From: an uncultured Pelagibacteraceae bacterium
Lineage (GTDB): Bacteria; Pseudomonadota; Alphaproteobacteria; Pelagibacterales; Pelagibacteraceae
Assembly (NCBI GenBank): GCA_902562205.1
Contig: CACESO010000001.1
Span: 62,001 to 126,000, forward strand
Length of the DNA: 64,000 nt
Reading direction: 5' to 3'
Under the pieces are notes generated by a model that saw nothing but the letters and a program-made list of their open reading frames with translations, did no database searches and was not told the DNA's origin. The position numbers were made by a program, and so were the translations under genes. This document shows positions 19,287 to 28,209 of the stretch, piece after piece. The first letter of the stretch is position 1, and each line of letters begins with the position of its first letter.

Positions 19287-20274
19287 GACTAAATCAATTA
19301 TATCAAAAAAAATTTTATTTTGGTACGATAATAATAAGAGAATTCTCCCATGGAGAAAAAATAATTCTAAGGAACAAAAACTTTATTTCACGTTGGTTAG
19401 TGAGTTTATGTTGCAACAAACACAAGTTTCAACTGTAATTCCTTATTTCAAAAGATTTGTGCAAAAAATTCCAAACTTTAAAAAGTTGTCTAAAGCAAAT
19501 GACCAAACACTAATGAAGTTGTGGGAAGGACTGGGTTACTACTCAAGAGCTAGAAATCTAAAAAAATCTGCGATAATGATCAATGGTAAATTTGGTGGAA
19601 CTTTACCATCCAATATTGAAGATTTAAAATCTTTGCCTGGAGTTGGTGACTATACGTCTACTGCAATAATGGCTATTGCTTTCAATCAAAAATTTATTCC
19701 TTTGGATGGAAATGTTGAAAGAATTCTTAAAAGGGTTCTATATCTTAGAAGCGAAAAAGCTATATCAAAAGAAAATATGCAAATTTCAAAAAAATTTTTT
19801 GGTTTATCAGAAAGAGCAAGTGATTATGCTCAAGCTTTAATGGAATTAGGTGCTTTAGTATGCAGGCCCACCTCTCCATTATGCGACAAGTGTCCAATAA
19901 GAATAAATTGTATTTCATATAAACGAAAAGATTTTTCTTTAATAAAAAAAACAAAAAAAAATAAGATCAAATATTTTGAGGCAAATATTTATATGAATGA
20001 AAATAAAATGTTATTAGTTAGAAATAATAAATTTAACTTTCTTAAAAATTTATTAATCTTTCCGATGAACGAAATAGATAAGTCAAAATTTAACTCTTCA
20101 CCAAAAGTAAAAACAAAAATTAAGATATCTAATATAGATATGAATATTGTAATTAATAAAAATAAAATTAAATCAACAAATAAAGGCTTAATTTTAAACC
20201 GAAAAAAAATAGTAAGTGAAGTAATACCATCTTTTACAAAAAAATTATTTAGAGTAGCTTCAAGTAATGTATGA
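19285..20274 (+). CDS. mutY: A/G-specific adenine DNA glycosylase
   Basis: Removes adenine mispaired with 8-oxoguanine. The 329-residue protein has the catalytic Glu in SEFMLQQTQVSTVIPYF, the helix-hairpin-helix LPGVGDYTSTAIMAIAF followed by the catalytic Asp in LDGNVERILKR, and the 4Fe-4S cysteines in CRPTSPLCDKCPIRINC. The C-terminal MutT-like domain is short and Lys-rich. Its start ATG overlaps the dciA start on the other strand by two bases; no later in-frame ATG would keep the domain intact. Confidence 0.95.
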   Translation: MTKSIISKKILFWYDNNKRILPWRKNNSKEQKLYFTLVSEFMLQQTQVSTVIPYFKRFVQKIPNFKKLSKANDQTLMKLWEGLGYYSRARNLKKSAIMINGKFGGTLPSNIEDLKSLPGVGDYTSTAIMAIAFNQKFIPLDGNVERILKRVLYLRSEKAISKENMQISKKFFGLSERASDYAQALMELGALVCRPTSPLCDKCPIRINCISYKRKDFSLIKKTKKNKIKYFEANIYMNENKMLLVRNNKFNFLKNLLIFPMNEIDKSKFNSSPKVKTKIKISNIDMNIVINKNKIKSTNKGLILNRKKIVSEVIPSFTKKLFRVASSNV

Positions 20275-21413
20275 AAAAAATTGGAATTATCGGAGCAGGG
20301 ATATCAGGATTATACATAGCTAATCTTTTTAAAAAAAACCCTAAATATCAAGTATCAATTTTTGATAAAAAAAACTCACTTAATCTAGATGAGGGGTACG
20401 GCGTACAATTATCTACAAACAGTGTCAAACTTTTAAATGAAATTGGATTTAACAAATTAGAAAAAAACGAAAAATTTAATCCAGAAAAAATAAATTTTTA
20501 TTCAAAAAAAGATGAAGATAAAATATGTGAACTAGATATATCTGAATTTAACTCAAATGATTGCAAGTATACTACTTTGAAAAGATCTACTTTGATCAAT
20601 TTTCTTAAAAAAGATTTAGAGGATTTGATCAAAACAAATTATAGTGTATCGAAAATTGATCAAGAGCAAGAAAAAATAAAACTTACTTTTGAAAATAAAG
20701 AAACTCACGAATTTGATTATCTAATTATTTCTGAAGGGGTTTTTTCAAAAAGTAGAAATCTTGTTTCAAATAAACAAGTTCAACCAAAATATAATAATAC
20801 TTTAGCTATAAGGGGAACGATACCGGCAAATTCAAATATAATTGATAAAAAGAATATTTTATTATTTTTAGGCTCTGATTTTCATCATGTAATTTATCCT
20901 ATTTCTCCATGTGGAGATTTAAACTTAATAGCTATAATGAAATATAAACTTTCAGCAGACGAACAGAAAAATTACTCATTGTTTAATGATAAATTATTTA
21001 TACAAAAAATTTTGGAAAATATTCCTCAAGAGAACAAAGAATTTTTTAATAATCTTAAAGAATTAAAAATATTTCCTGTGTTTGTTAGTGATAATTTTTT
21101 TGAAGTAAAAAATAAGAACATTTATTTAATAGGAGATGCTTTTTTTGCTTTTCCACCATCATTTGCTCAAGGTGCATCTCAGTCTATAGAGGGCGCACAT
21201 GAACTATTTGCTAGTATAGAAAATAATTCCAATGCTAACTTTTTTAAAAATAGGGTTAATAAAACAAAAATGGTAAATAATAGATCAAAATTGAATCAGT
21301 TTGCTTTTCATCTATCAAATCCTTTAACTGTATATCTTAGAAATATTTTTTTAAAAAAATTAGTAAAAAATAAAAAGTTTTTAGAAGGTTATTTAGGAAA
21401 AATTTATAGGTAA
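20271..21413 (+). CDS. FAD-dependent aromatic-ring monooxygenase, substrate unknown
   Basis: Flavoprotein of the p-hydroxybenzoate/UbiH class. The 380-residue product starts with GIIGAGISGLYIANLF (FAD ADP-binding), has DYLIISEGVFSKSR near residue 150, and the second FAD motif in LIGDAFFAFPPSFAQGASQSIEGA (about 284-307). It could be a ubiquinone-ring hydroxylase or a salicylate-type hydroxylase; the sequence alone does not decide. The ATGA overlap with mutY implies co-translation. Its stop lies ten bases inside the 3' end of convergent ccrM. Confidence 0.8.
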   Translation: MKKIGIIGAGISGLYIANLFKKNPKYQVSIFDKKNSLNLDEGYGVQLSTNSVKLLNEIGFNKLEKNEKFNPEKINFYSKKDEDKICELDISEFNSNDCKYTTLKRSTLINFLKKDLEDLIKTNYSVSKIDQEQEKIKLTFENKETHEFDYLIISEGVFSKSRNLVSNKQVQPKYNNTLAIRGTIPANSNIIDKKNILLFLGSDFHHVIYPISPCGDLNLIAIMKYKLSADEQKNYSLFNDKLFIQKILENIPQENKEFFNNLKELKIFPVFVSDNFFEVKNKNIYLIGDAFFAFPPSFAQGASQSIEGAHELFASIENNSNANFFKNRVNKTKMVNNRSKLNQFAFHLSNPLTVYLRNIFLKKLVKNKKFLEGYLGKIYR

Positions 21414-22483
21414 CTTTTTGACAAGAATTTTTGTCTTAAATTATCTATTGGCACGAAAGTATCTCCTAATTCGCAATGCCAATAAGTCCATCCATTACAG
21501 CTTTCTGCTCCTAAAATTGTAGCTGCAACCTTATGAATTGAACCTTCAGTTTGAGCATGTTTGATACTCCCATCAACCATAATTTTTGCACTGATTTTCT
21601 TTTTATTATCAAAAATAATAGTGCCAGGCTTGATTATTCCCAATTCAACCAGTGAACCAAAAGGTATTCTTGGTTTGGATTTATTGTTTTTAAGTGTATC
21701 TAAATAATGATCTTCTATTGGTTTTGTATTTTTCAATCTTTGTTCGGCAGCTTTGAAATAGGATTTTTCTTTTTCTATACCGTAATAATTTCTACTTAAT
21801 TTTTTTGCAACCGTTGCAGTTGTGCCTGATCCCAAAAATGGATCAAGAATTAAATCATCTTTATTTGAAGTTGCTAATAAAATTCTATGAAGTAAAGCTT
21901 CTGGTTTTTGTGTAGAATGAACCTTCTTTCCATTTTTTTTTAAACGTTCTGTTCCATTGCAAATGGGCAAATCCCAATTAGATCTCATTTGTAAATCATC
22001 ATTCAAACATTTTAATGATTGATAATTAAAAGTATATTTTGAATTCTCTGATTTTGAAGCCCAAATTAAAGTTTCATGAGCATTAGTAAATCTTGTTCCT
22101 CTAAAATTTGGCATTGGATTTTTTTTGTTCCAAATTACATCATTTAAAATCCAAAACCCTAAATTTTGAATAGCTGCACCAACTCTAAATATATTATGAT
22201 AACTTCCTATAACCCAGATTGCTCCATTCTTTTTTAAAATTCTTTTACACTCACTTAACCACGAATATGTGAATTCGTCATATTTCTTAAAACTTTCAAA
22301 TTGATCCCATTTATCATTTACTGCATTAACTTTTGATCTATCTGGTCTAGTTAGTTTATTTTTTAGTTGAAGGTTGTAAGGCGGATCTGCAAAAACTAAA
22401 TCGAAAGTCTCATCTGGAATTCTTTTCAATTCTTTAAGACTGTCTCCGTTAATAATTTTATTTTTTAAATCTAACTCTCTCAT
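21404..22483 (-). CDS. ccrM: CcrM-type DNA adenine methyltransferase (GANTC)
   Basis: Cell-cycle methyltransferase that in alphaproteobacteria methylates adenine in GANTC. The 359-residue protein has the beta-class order: catalytic FADPPYNLQL near residue 30, a recognition part, then the SAM motif LDPFLGSGTT near 215. A C-terminal domain of about 90 residues, with GSLVELGIIKPGT and CNGWTYWHCE, is the CcrM-type extension involved in DNA recognition and absent from simple HinfI-like enzymes. Its promoter region carries GANTC sites. Confidence 0.94.
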   Translation of the reverse strand: MRELDLKNKIINGDSLKELKRIPDETFDLVFADPPYNLQLKNKLTRPDRSKVNAVNDKWDQFESFKKYDEFTYSWLSECKRILKKNGAIWVIGSYHNIFRVGAAIQNLGFWILNDVIWNKKNPMPNFRGTRFTNAHETLIWASKSENSKYTFNYQSLKCLNDDLQMRSNWDLPICNGTERLKKNGKKVHSTQKPEALLHRILLATSNKDDLILDPFLGSGTTATVAKKLSRNYYGIEKEKSYFKAAEQRLKNTKPIEDHYLDTLKNNKSKPRIPFGSLVELGIIKPGTIIFDNKKKISAKIMVDGSIKHAQTEGSIHKVAATILGAESCNGWTYWHCELGDTFVPIDNLRQKFLSKSYL

Positions 22484-22496
22484 TTTAAAAGAAACA

Positions 22497-22525
22497 ATTA
22501 GACTCTAGGTCGGAGTCCAGGTCAA
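22497..22525 (-). promoter_or_regulatory. ccrM promoter with two GANTC sites
   Basis: On the minus strand TTGACC and TCTAAT are separated by exactly 17 bases, a good sigma-70 promoter whose start would lie about seven bases before the ccrM ATG. Two GANTC sites fall in it: 22501-22505 overlaps the -10 box and the spacer, and 22513-22517 lies in the spacer. The two sites form an inverted pair (GACTC, seven bases, GAGTC). Methylation by CcrM itself could therefore alter promoter strength. Boxes and sites are seen; regulation is inferred. Confidence 0.72.
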
Positions 22526-22563
22526 CTCATGATTGAATTAATTTTGATTAATTGTGCCTTCGA

Positions 22564-23148
22564 TTATTTGGGACTCAATATATTGTGTATTGGTTTGAAT
22601 GTTTTTCTATGATGTTTTGTAATTCCAAATTTTTTAATTGCTGAAAGATGATCTCTAGTCCCATAGCCAACATTTTTATCCCACAAATAAGCTTTAAATT
22701 TTTTTGACATCTTTCTAATCAATCGGTCTCTTGAGACTTTTGCTAAAATAGACGCTGCAGAAATTTCAGGAATTTTCTGGTCACCTCTAACAACTGATTT
22801 TATATTTAATTTATTAATATTAGGTTTTTTATTTCCATCAACTTTTACTATTTGTGGTTTGAATTTTAATTTTAAAATTGATCTTTTCATCGCCAAAAGA
22901 GATGCATTTAAAATATTAATTTTTTCAATTTCTTTCTTTGAAGCAGTCCCAATAGCCCAATAAGAATTTTTTTTTATGTAATTTTCCAAAAATTCTCTCT
23001 TCTTAGGAGATAATTTTTTTGAGTCTTTTACTCTTTTTTTATCAAAACCTTTTTTAAAAACTACTGCCGCTGCATATACAGGCCCAATAAGACTACCTCT
23101 ACCAACCTCATCTACCCCAGCTACACTTTTTTGAGATTTATATTCCAA
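22564..23148 (-). CDS. rnhB: Ribonuclease HII
   Basis: Removes ribonucleotides and RNA primers from DNA. The 194-residue protein has the catalytic VDEVGRGSLIGPVYAAAVVF near the N-terminus, VDGNKKPNI in the middle, and the last Asp in KVSRDRLIRKM. The loop reads GRGSLIGPV where GRGPLAGPV is usual, a mild change. It overlaps the upstream glycosylase by 11 bases. With rnhA (6882-7304) both RNase H types are in the window. Confidence 0.95.
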   Translation of the reverse strand: MEYKSQKSVAGVDEVGRGSLIGPVYAAAVVFKKGFDKKRVKDSKKLSPKKREFLENYIKKNSYWAIGTASKKEIEKINILNASLLAMKRSILKLKFKPQIVKVDGNKKPNINKLNIKSVVRGDQKIPEISAASILAKVSRDRLIRKMSKKFKAYLWDKNVGYGTRDHLSAIKKFGITKHHRKTFKPIHNILSPK

Positions 23149-23794
23149 TTTTCAATTCTTCAATTTTATTTCTTATTTCTTTTAAATCTGCCCAAGAAAA
23201 TTTTTTTTGATCTGGCTGTCTTAACAAATAAGCAGGGTGGAAGGTAACCATAGTCAAATAAGTTTTATTATTAACAATTAATTCTTTCCAAACTCCTCTC
23301 GATTTGGAAATTTTCTCTTTATTTCCAAAAAAGGCCTCCATCGCTGTGCTTCCTAGCAATATAATCAACTTAGGATTTATAATAGAAATATGTTTTTTTA
23401 TAAAAGGAGCATAAGTATTAATCTCAACTTCATTAGGTTTTCTATTTTCAGGTGGTCTGTAATTTACTATATTTGTTACATAAACTTTATTTCGTTTAAT
23501 ATTAATTGCCGCTAACATTTTATTCAAAAGTAAGCCTGCGTCGCCTACAAATGGTTTTCCCTGCTCATCTTCTTTTTGACCAGGGCCTTCACCTATCAGC
23601 ATAATGCTGCTGTCATGATTACCATCAGCAAAAACTAAATTGTTTGAATTATTTTTTAGAGTACAATTTTGAATATTAGAGATTTCGTCCTTTAGTTTTT
23701 TAAGTAAATCCTCCTTTTTTTCGATTTTAACAAATCTTTTAATAGGAGCATTTGAGAAGTTAAAAGTAGATTTGATAAAGTTGTATTTTTGCAT
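23138..23794 (-). CDS. Uracil-DNA glycosylase, family 4-like, lacking most iron-sulfur cysteines
   Basis: DNA repair glycosylase. The 218-residue protein has the family motifs LIGEGPGQKEDEQGKPFVG (about 67-85), TNIVNYRPPENRKP and the C-terminal TFHPAYLLRQ. Family 4 enzymes normally hold a 4Fe-4S cluster with four cysteines; only one cysteine (NCTLKN, about residue 43) is present here. Relatives in other alphaproteobacteria appear similar from memory, so this is probably a distinct subgroup and not a broken gene. It starts 42 bases from the divergent TPR gene. Confidence 0.82.
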   Translation of the reverse strand: MQKYNFIKSTFNFSNAPIKRFVKIEKKEDLLKKLKDEISNIQNCTLKNNSNNLVFADGNHDSSIMLIGEGPGQKEDEQGKPFVGDAGLLLNKMLAAINIKRNKVYVTNIVNYRPPENRKPNEVEINTYAPFIKKHISIINPKLIILLGSTAMEAFFGNKEKISKSRGVWKELIVNNKTYLTMVTFHPAYLLRQPDQKKFSWADLKEIRNKIEELKIGI

Positions 23795-23836
23795 TTTATT
23801 TCTTTTATTTAAAAAAAAAAATCATATTCTTTAAGT

Positions 23837-25510
23837 ATGAAAAAAATCTGTTTTTTTTTAATAATTTTTTTATATCAAACTTTTTCCTACGCTAAAACAA
23901 CTGAAAATATTGAATTCAACCACAAGTATTTATCAAATTATTTTTCAGCAATAATATCCATTAATAATCAAGACGATAAAGATTCGTTAAAATATTTAAA
24001 TAACTCGAAGAGTCTTGTTAAAACTCATGAGAGTTACTTGGAAAATTATCTTATCTCATTAGTTCTAAACAATAAGATTGATATCGCTTTTAATAAAGCT
24101 ATTCAATTAAAGGTCAACGAAACAAATTTTTTTGAAGCAAAAGTACTGCTAGCTCTAAATTCGATAAATAAAAAAGATTTCTCAAAAGCGATGTTAACCT
24201 TGGAGCAAATGGACGAAGTACCGCTTGATACTCTTGAGCTTATCATCAAAGAGACGTTAAAAGATTATCTAGATACAATCATATTTAAAAGGATGGACAA
24301 AAACGAAGATGTCCAGTTCGGTGAAATAGATAAAATAAAAAAGATTTTTCAGTCTTGTTTCTTAGGCAAAGAGAACACAGATCTTTTATTTGAAGAGCTT
24401 GTAATTAAAGATACCGAAGATTTTTCAAGGTATATTTTTTTCTACATTAATTATTTAGCTCAAATCAAAAATTTTAATAAAATAAACGAGTTACAAAATA
24501 AAATTGATTATACGAACAGCAGCATTTTAATTGCTCAAGCAAAACAGTGGATTGAAAATAAAAGATACGATAAAATTACATCAACGTTCTCATGTAAAAA
24601 TGAAAATCACATTGTATCTGAATTCTTGTTTTTGATTTCTAACTTATATTCTTCACAAGAACTTTATAAAAAGTCAAATTTCTATATTCATTTATCAAAT
24701 TATTTAAATCCTGAATTTAATTTTAACAATAGTTTACTAGCTGAAAATTATATAAGTAATAAAAAATTTGATTTAGCTTTAAAATCTTTGAATTTTATTT
24801 CAGAGGAAGATCTTATTTTTAGTTGGTATAAAAATAAAAAAAAATCTTCAATTATCAAAAAACAGGAAAATGAAACAGCAGCACTCAATTTTTTAGAAAA
24901 AAAATTTGATGGATTAAAAACTAATAATATTAAAATTTTGTATGACATGGGTGGAATTTACAAAAGTTTTGAAAAATATGATGAGGCTATAAAAATTTAC
25001 TCGAAATTATTAGACTTGTTAGATAACAGATCAAAAGCTTATGCTGATATTTTATATAGGCGGGGAGGCAGCTTTGAAAGAATTGGAGATTACGAAACTG
25101 CTGACAAAGATTTATTAGAGTCTTTAAATATTACTCGAGAAAATCCTTACGTATTAAATTACCTTGCATATAGTTGGTTAGAGAGAAACTATAAAATTGA
25201 ACTTTCAATGGAAATGTTAAAAGAAGCATATGATTTAAGAAAGAACGATCCTTATATAACCGACTCTTTGGGATGGGGATATTATTTAATAAACGATTTT
25301 GAGAATGCAGAAAAATATTTGAAGAAAGCTGTGGAATTAATGCCATATGATCCGATAGTGAATGATCATTACGGGGACATACTTTGGATGTTAAATAGAA
25401 AAATACAAGCAAGATATTTTTGGAACAATGTATTAAATTTAGATGAAACAGACGATGAAATGAAAATTGATGTTAAAAAAAAGATTATTTATGGTATAGA
25501 AAAAACCTAA
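23837..25510 (+). CDS. Exported TPR-repeat protein
   Basis: The 557-residue protein has a signal peptide (MKKICFFLIIFLYQTFSYA) and tetratricopeptide repeats, clearest at the C-terminal end: KSFEKYDEAIKIYSKLLDLL, FERIGDYETADKDLLESL, ITDSLGWGYYLINDFENAEKYLKKAVELMP. Such repeats bind other proteins; it probably acts in the periplasm or at the outer membrane. A TPR gene of this type stands before ispE in several alphaproteobacteria, and ispE starts seven bases downstream here. No enzymatic motif is seen, and the partner is unknown. Confidence 0.85.
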   Translation: MKKICFFLIIFLYQTFSYAKTTENIEFNHKYLSNYFSAIISINNQDDKDSLKYLNNSKSLVKTHESYLENYLISLVLNNKIDIAFNKAIQLKVNETNFFEAKVLLALNSINKKDFSKAMLTLEQMDEVPLDTLELIIKETLKDYLDTIIFKRMDKNEDVQFGEIDKIKKIFQSCFLGKENTDLLFEELVIKDTEDFSRYIFFYINYLAQIKNFNKINELQNKIDYTNSSILIAQAKQWIENKRYDKITSTFSCKNENHIVSEFLFLISNLYSSQELYKKSNFYIHLSNYLNPEFNFNNSLLAENYISNKKFDLALKSLNFISEEDLIFSWYKNKKKSSIIKKQENETAALNFLEKKFDGLKTNNIKILYDMGGIYKSFEKYDEAIKIYSKLLDLLDNRSKAYADILYRRGGSFERIGDYETADKDLLESLNITRENPYVLNYLAYSWLERNYKIELSMEMLKEAYDLRKNDPYITDSLGWGYYLINDFENAEKYLKKAVELMPYDPIVNDHYGDILWMLNRKIQARYFWNNVLNLDETDDEMKIDVKKKIIYGIEKT

Positions 25511-25517
25511 ATTTCAC

Positions 25518-26348
25518 ATGCACAGAAAAGTAATAAAGTCTTTTGCAAAAATTAATCTTTTTTTAAACGTAGTTTCAAAAAAAAAAAAATTTCATAGAAT
25601 TCAGTCTCTTTTTAGCTTTATTGACCTACATGATAGAATAGAAATATCGACAATTAATCGTAAAAAACATTTTATAAAATTTGATGGAAAATTCTCTAAA
25701 GGAATAAGTAAAAAAAATTCTATTTCTACTTTACTTAAAATTTTAGACCAGAAAGGACTAATTAAAAAAAAATACTATATCAAAGTTACAAAAAATATTC
25801 CTCAAAAGTCAGGTATGGGAGGGGGCTCTATGAATGCTGCCTCAATTCTAAATTTTTTTTTAAAAAGAAAAATTATAATTTTAAATAAAAAAAGAATTTT
25901 GGAGGTTTGTGAGATGGTAGGTAATGACGTAAAAATAGGGTTACATAAGGGTCCAATTTTTTTGAACTCAAACAATTCAATTCAATTATTAAAAAAAGGA
26001 TTGAATTATCATTTGCTTATATTTAAACCAAAAATTGGATGTTCTACAAAACATATTTTTTCAAAATTTAAAAATTTTTCAAAGAAAATATCTTCAAATA
26101 AAAAAAATTTGCTTAAATTAAATAATAAAAAGAATGATTTGGAGCCAATTGTATTAAAAAAATTTAGAAATATTAGCGAGCCACTATTTTTTTTGAAAAG
26201 CTTAAAAGGGATAGAATTTGTAAGAATGACAGGGTCTGGTTCTAGCTTTGTTGCCTATTGTAAGTCTAAAAAAAACTTACTAAATGCGTCTAAATTATTC
26301 ACCAATAAATACAAAAAATATTGGTCTGTAATGTCTAAAACTATATAA
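25518..26348 (+). CDS. ispE: 4-diphosphocytidyl-2-C-methyl-D-erythritol kinase
   Basis: GHMP kinase of the MEP isoprenoid pathway. The 276-residue protein has the N-terminal KSFAKINLFLNV, the ATP loop PQKSGMGGGSMNAAS (about 94-108) and the C-terminal VRMTGSGSSFVAYC. It is unusually Lys-rich. Codons 20-24 contain a run of 13 A bases (25577-25589), a slippage-prone tract. With ispH it gives two MEP enzymes in the window, upstream of carotenoid, retinal and quinone synthesis. Confidence 0.93.
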   Translation: MHRKVIKSFAKINLFLNVVSKKKKFHRIQSLFSFIDLHDRIEISTINRKKHFIKFDGKFSKGISKKNSISTLLKILDQKGLIKKKYYIKVTKNIPQKSGMGGGSMNAASILNFFLKRKIIILNKKRILEVCEMVGNDVKIGLHKGPIFLNSNNSIQLLKKGLNYHLLIFKPKIGCSTKHIFSKFKNFSKKISSNKKNLLKLNNKKNDLEPIVLKKFRNISEPLFFLKSLKGIEFVRMTGSGSSFVAYCKSKKNLLNASKLFTNKYKKYWSVMSKTI

Positions 26349-26381
26349 TTTTCGATTAGTTGTGTTATAAGAATTTAATTT

Positions 26382-26456
26382 TGGGGCGTAGCCAAGTGGT
26401 AAGGCAGCGGTTTTTGGTACCGCCATTCCTAGGTTCGAATCCTAGCGCCCCAGCCA
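26382..26456 (+). tRNA. tRNA-Gln (anticodon TTG), CCA encoded
   Basis: A full cloverleaf can be folded. The acceptor stem TGGGGCG (26382-26388) pairs with CGCCCCA (26446-26452), followed by discriminator G and encoded CCA (26454-26456). The anticodon stem GCGGT/ACCGC encloses the loop TTTTGGT with anticodon TTG, and the T arm CTAGG-TTCGAAT-CCTAG is perfect. It lies between ispE and cca; the cca ATG follows the CCA by three bases. A TATAAG box at 26366-26371 sits at the right distance to start transcription near the tRNA. Confidence 0.97.
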
Positions 26457-26459
26457 GTT

Positions 26460-27731
26460 ATGTTTAAATTAATTAATAACTTTTTTAACCACAGTAAAAA
26501 CGATTTATTTAAAAAGAATACATTGGATATTCAGAAAAATTTTCCAGTAAAAAAAATATTTGATGCAATTAAGTCTTTTTCAGATGAAAGTGATGTTTAT
26601 TATGTAGGAGGATGTGTTAGGAAGATTTTTTGCTATGAGCTTGTGGATGATATTGATTTGGCAACAAACATAAATCCTGACGAAGTTATACTATCGTTAA
26701 AGAAAAATAATATTTCCTTTTATGAAACCGGAAAAAATCATGGGACAATAACTGCAATTATTGAAGACAAAAAATTTGAGATTACATCTTTAAGGAAGGA
26801 CATATCTACCGATGGAAGGCACGCGAAAGTATTATTTTCAAAAGATTGGAGAGAAGATGCGGAGAGAAGGGACTTTACTTTTAACTCAATATACTCAAAC
26901 ATTTATGGTGAGGTGTTTGATCCCTTTAATGGAAGAAAAGATTTAGAAAATGGTTGTGTCACGTTTATTGGAGATCCGTCAAAACGCATCAAAGAAGATT
27001 ACCTTAGAATACTCAGATATATAAGATTTTTCTTAAACTATTCAAAAAAAGACCACGAGCCAAAAATAAAAAAAACTATCAAACAAAATTTAGATGGCTT
27101 GCTTAAAATTTCTAAAGAAAGATTAATAGATGAATTAAAAAAGATCATTTTTTCCAAAGGGTTCATAAATCTTAAAATGGACGATTTTTCAAAAGAAATT
27201 CTTGAACTTGTTTTCCCAAGTTTAAATAATACTTCATTTTTAACTGACAAAAACAAACTTCTTATTGAGGATATACAATTAAACAAGAATTTTATTGTAT
27301 TGTTAAGTGCTATGATGATCAAAGATTTAAATAGTATTAATTATTTACTTTATAAGTTCAATTTTTCTAACCAAGATAAACAGAGACTTCTTTATATTCA
27401 CGATAATTATCAAATGAGTTTAGAAAAAAGTTTTTTTGATAGAGAGTTGAAAAAAAGAATATATTTTGGTGAAAAAGAAAGTCTTTTAGATCTTATAACT
27501 TTGCAATTATTAATTTTTCATAAAAACGAGAAAGCACTTAATGATCTGATTAAAATTACTAAAAAAACTGATTTGCCAAAATTTCCTTATAATGCAGATT
27601 TTTTAATTAAAAATTTTGATTACAAACCTGGAAAAAAAATGGGAAAAAAACTTAAAGAACTAGAGACACTTTGGGTTGATAATGATTTTAAAATCTCTAA
27701 AGAAGAAATTAAGAAAATTGTTCTTAATTAA
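26460..27731 (+). CDS. cca: CCA tRNA nucleotidyltransferase / poly(A) polymerase family
   Basis: Class II nucleotidyltransferase. The 423-residue protein has [11 protein letters not shown] (about 46-56), the catalytic [14 protein letters not shown], and the [15 protein letters not shown] motif that marks CCA-adding enzymes and poly(A) polymerases. Given its single-copy look and C-terminal alphaproteobacterial domain, CCA addition/repair is the likely role. The ATG is three bases after the tRNA-Gln 3' end, so tRNA processing would leave a near-leaderless mRNA. A TTG about 21 codons in is the only other start before the catalytic motif. The stop shares TTAA with the convergent greA stop. Confidence 0.9.
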   Translation: MFKLINNFFNHSKNDLFKKNTLDIQKNFPVKKIFDAIKSFSDESDVYYVGGCVRKIFCYELVDDIDLATNINPDEVILSLKKNNISFYETGKNHGTITAIIEDKKFEITSLRKDISTDGRHAKVLFSKDWREDAERRDFTFNSIYSNIYGEVFDPFNGRKDLENGCVTFIGDPSKRIKEDYLRILRYIRFFLNYSKKDHEPKIKKTIKQNLDGLLKISKERLIDELKKIIFSKGFINLKMDDFSKEILELVFPSLNNTSFLTDKNKLLIEDIQLNKNFIVLLSAMMIKDLNSINYLLYKFNFSNQDKQRLLYIHDNYQMSLEKSFFDRELKKRIYFGEKESLLDLITLQLLIFHKNEKALNDLIKITKKTDLPKFPYNADFLIKNFDYKPGKKMGKKLKELETLWVDNDFKISKEEIKKIVLN

Positions 27732-28201
27732 AGATATTTAACATCTTCAATTTCAAAATTTTTTTCACCAGAAGGAGTTTTTATTTCAACTAAATCGTTT
27801 TTATTTTTTCCTATTAATCCTTTTCCTATTGGTGATTGAAAAAAAATTAGGTTTTTTTTAAGATCAGCCTCATCTTTGCCAACAATTTTATATGTTAATT
27901 TTTCGTTCGAGTCTAAATCTTTTAGGTAAACAGTTGAACCAAATATTACCTTTCCAAGATTTTCGATTTTAGTCACGTCAATAACATTCGCTCTTGCAAT
28001 AATATCTTCAATTTGTTGAATACGACCTTCGTTATGTGACTGCTGTTCCTTTGCTGCGTGATATTCAGCATTTTCTTTTAAATCGCCATGAGATCTAGCT
28101 TCCGAAATAGCTGTTACTATTTCTGGCCTCTTTTTTTCTTTTAAAAAAACTAATTCTTCTTTTAGTTTAGTTAGTCCGTTTACTGTTATTGGTTCTTTCA
28201 T
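27728..28201 (-). CDS. greA: Transcription elongation factor GreA
   Basis: Rescues backtracked RNA polymerase by stimulating transcript cleavage. The 157-residue protein has the N-terminal coiled coil with [22 protein letters not shown], holding the acidic tip, and the C-terminal domain with [21 protein letters not shown]. Length and motifs are standard. It is followed upstream by hemF, nine bases away on the same strand. Confidence 0.97.
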   Translation of the reverse strand: MKEPITVNGLTKLKEELVFLKEKKRPEIVTAISEARSHGDLKENAEYHAAKEQQSHNEGRIQQIEDIIARANVIDVTKIENLGKVIFGSTVYLKDLDSNEKLTYKIVGKDEADLKKNLIFFQSPIGKGLIGKNKNDLVEIKTPSGEKNFEIEDVKYL

Positions 28202-28209
28202 AAATTAAT

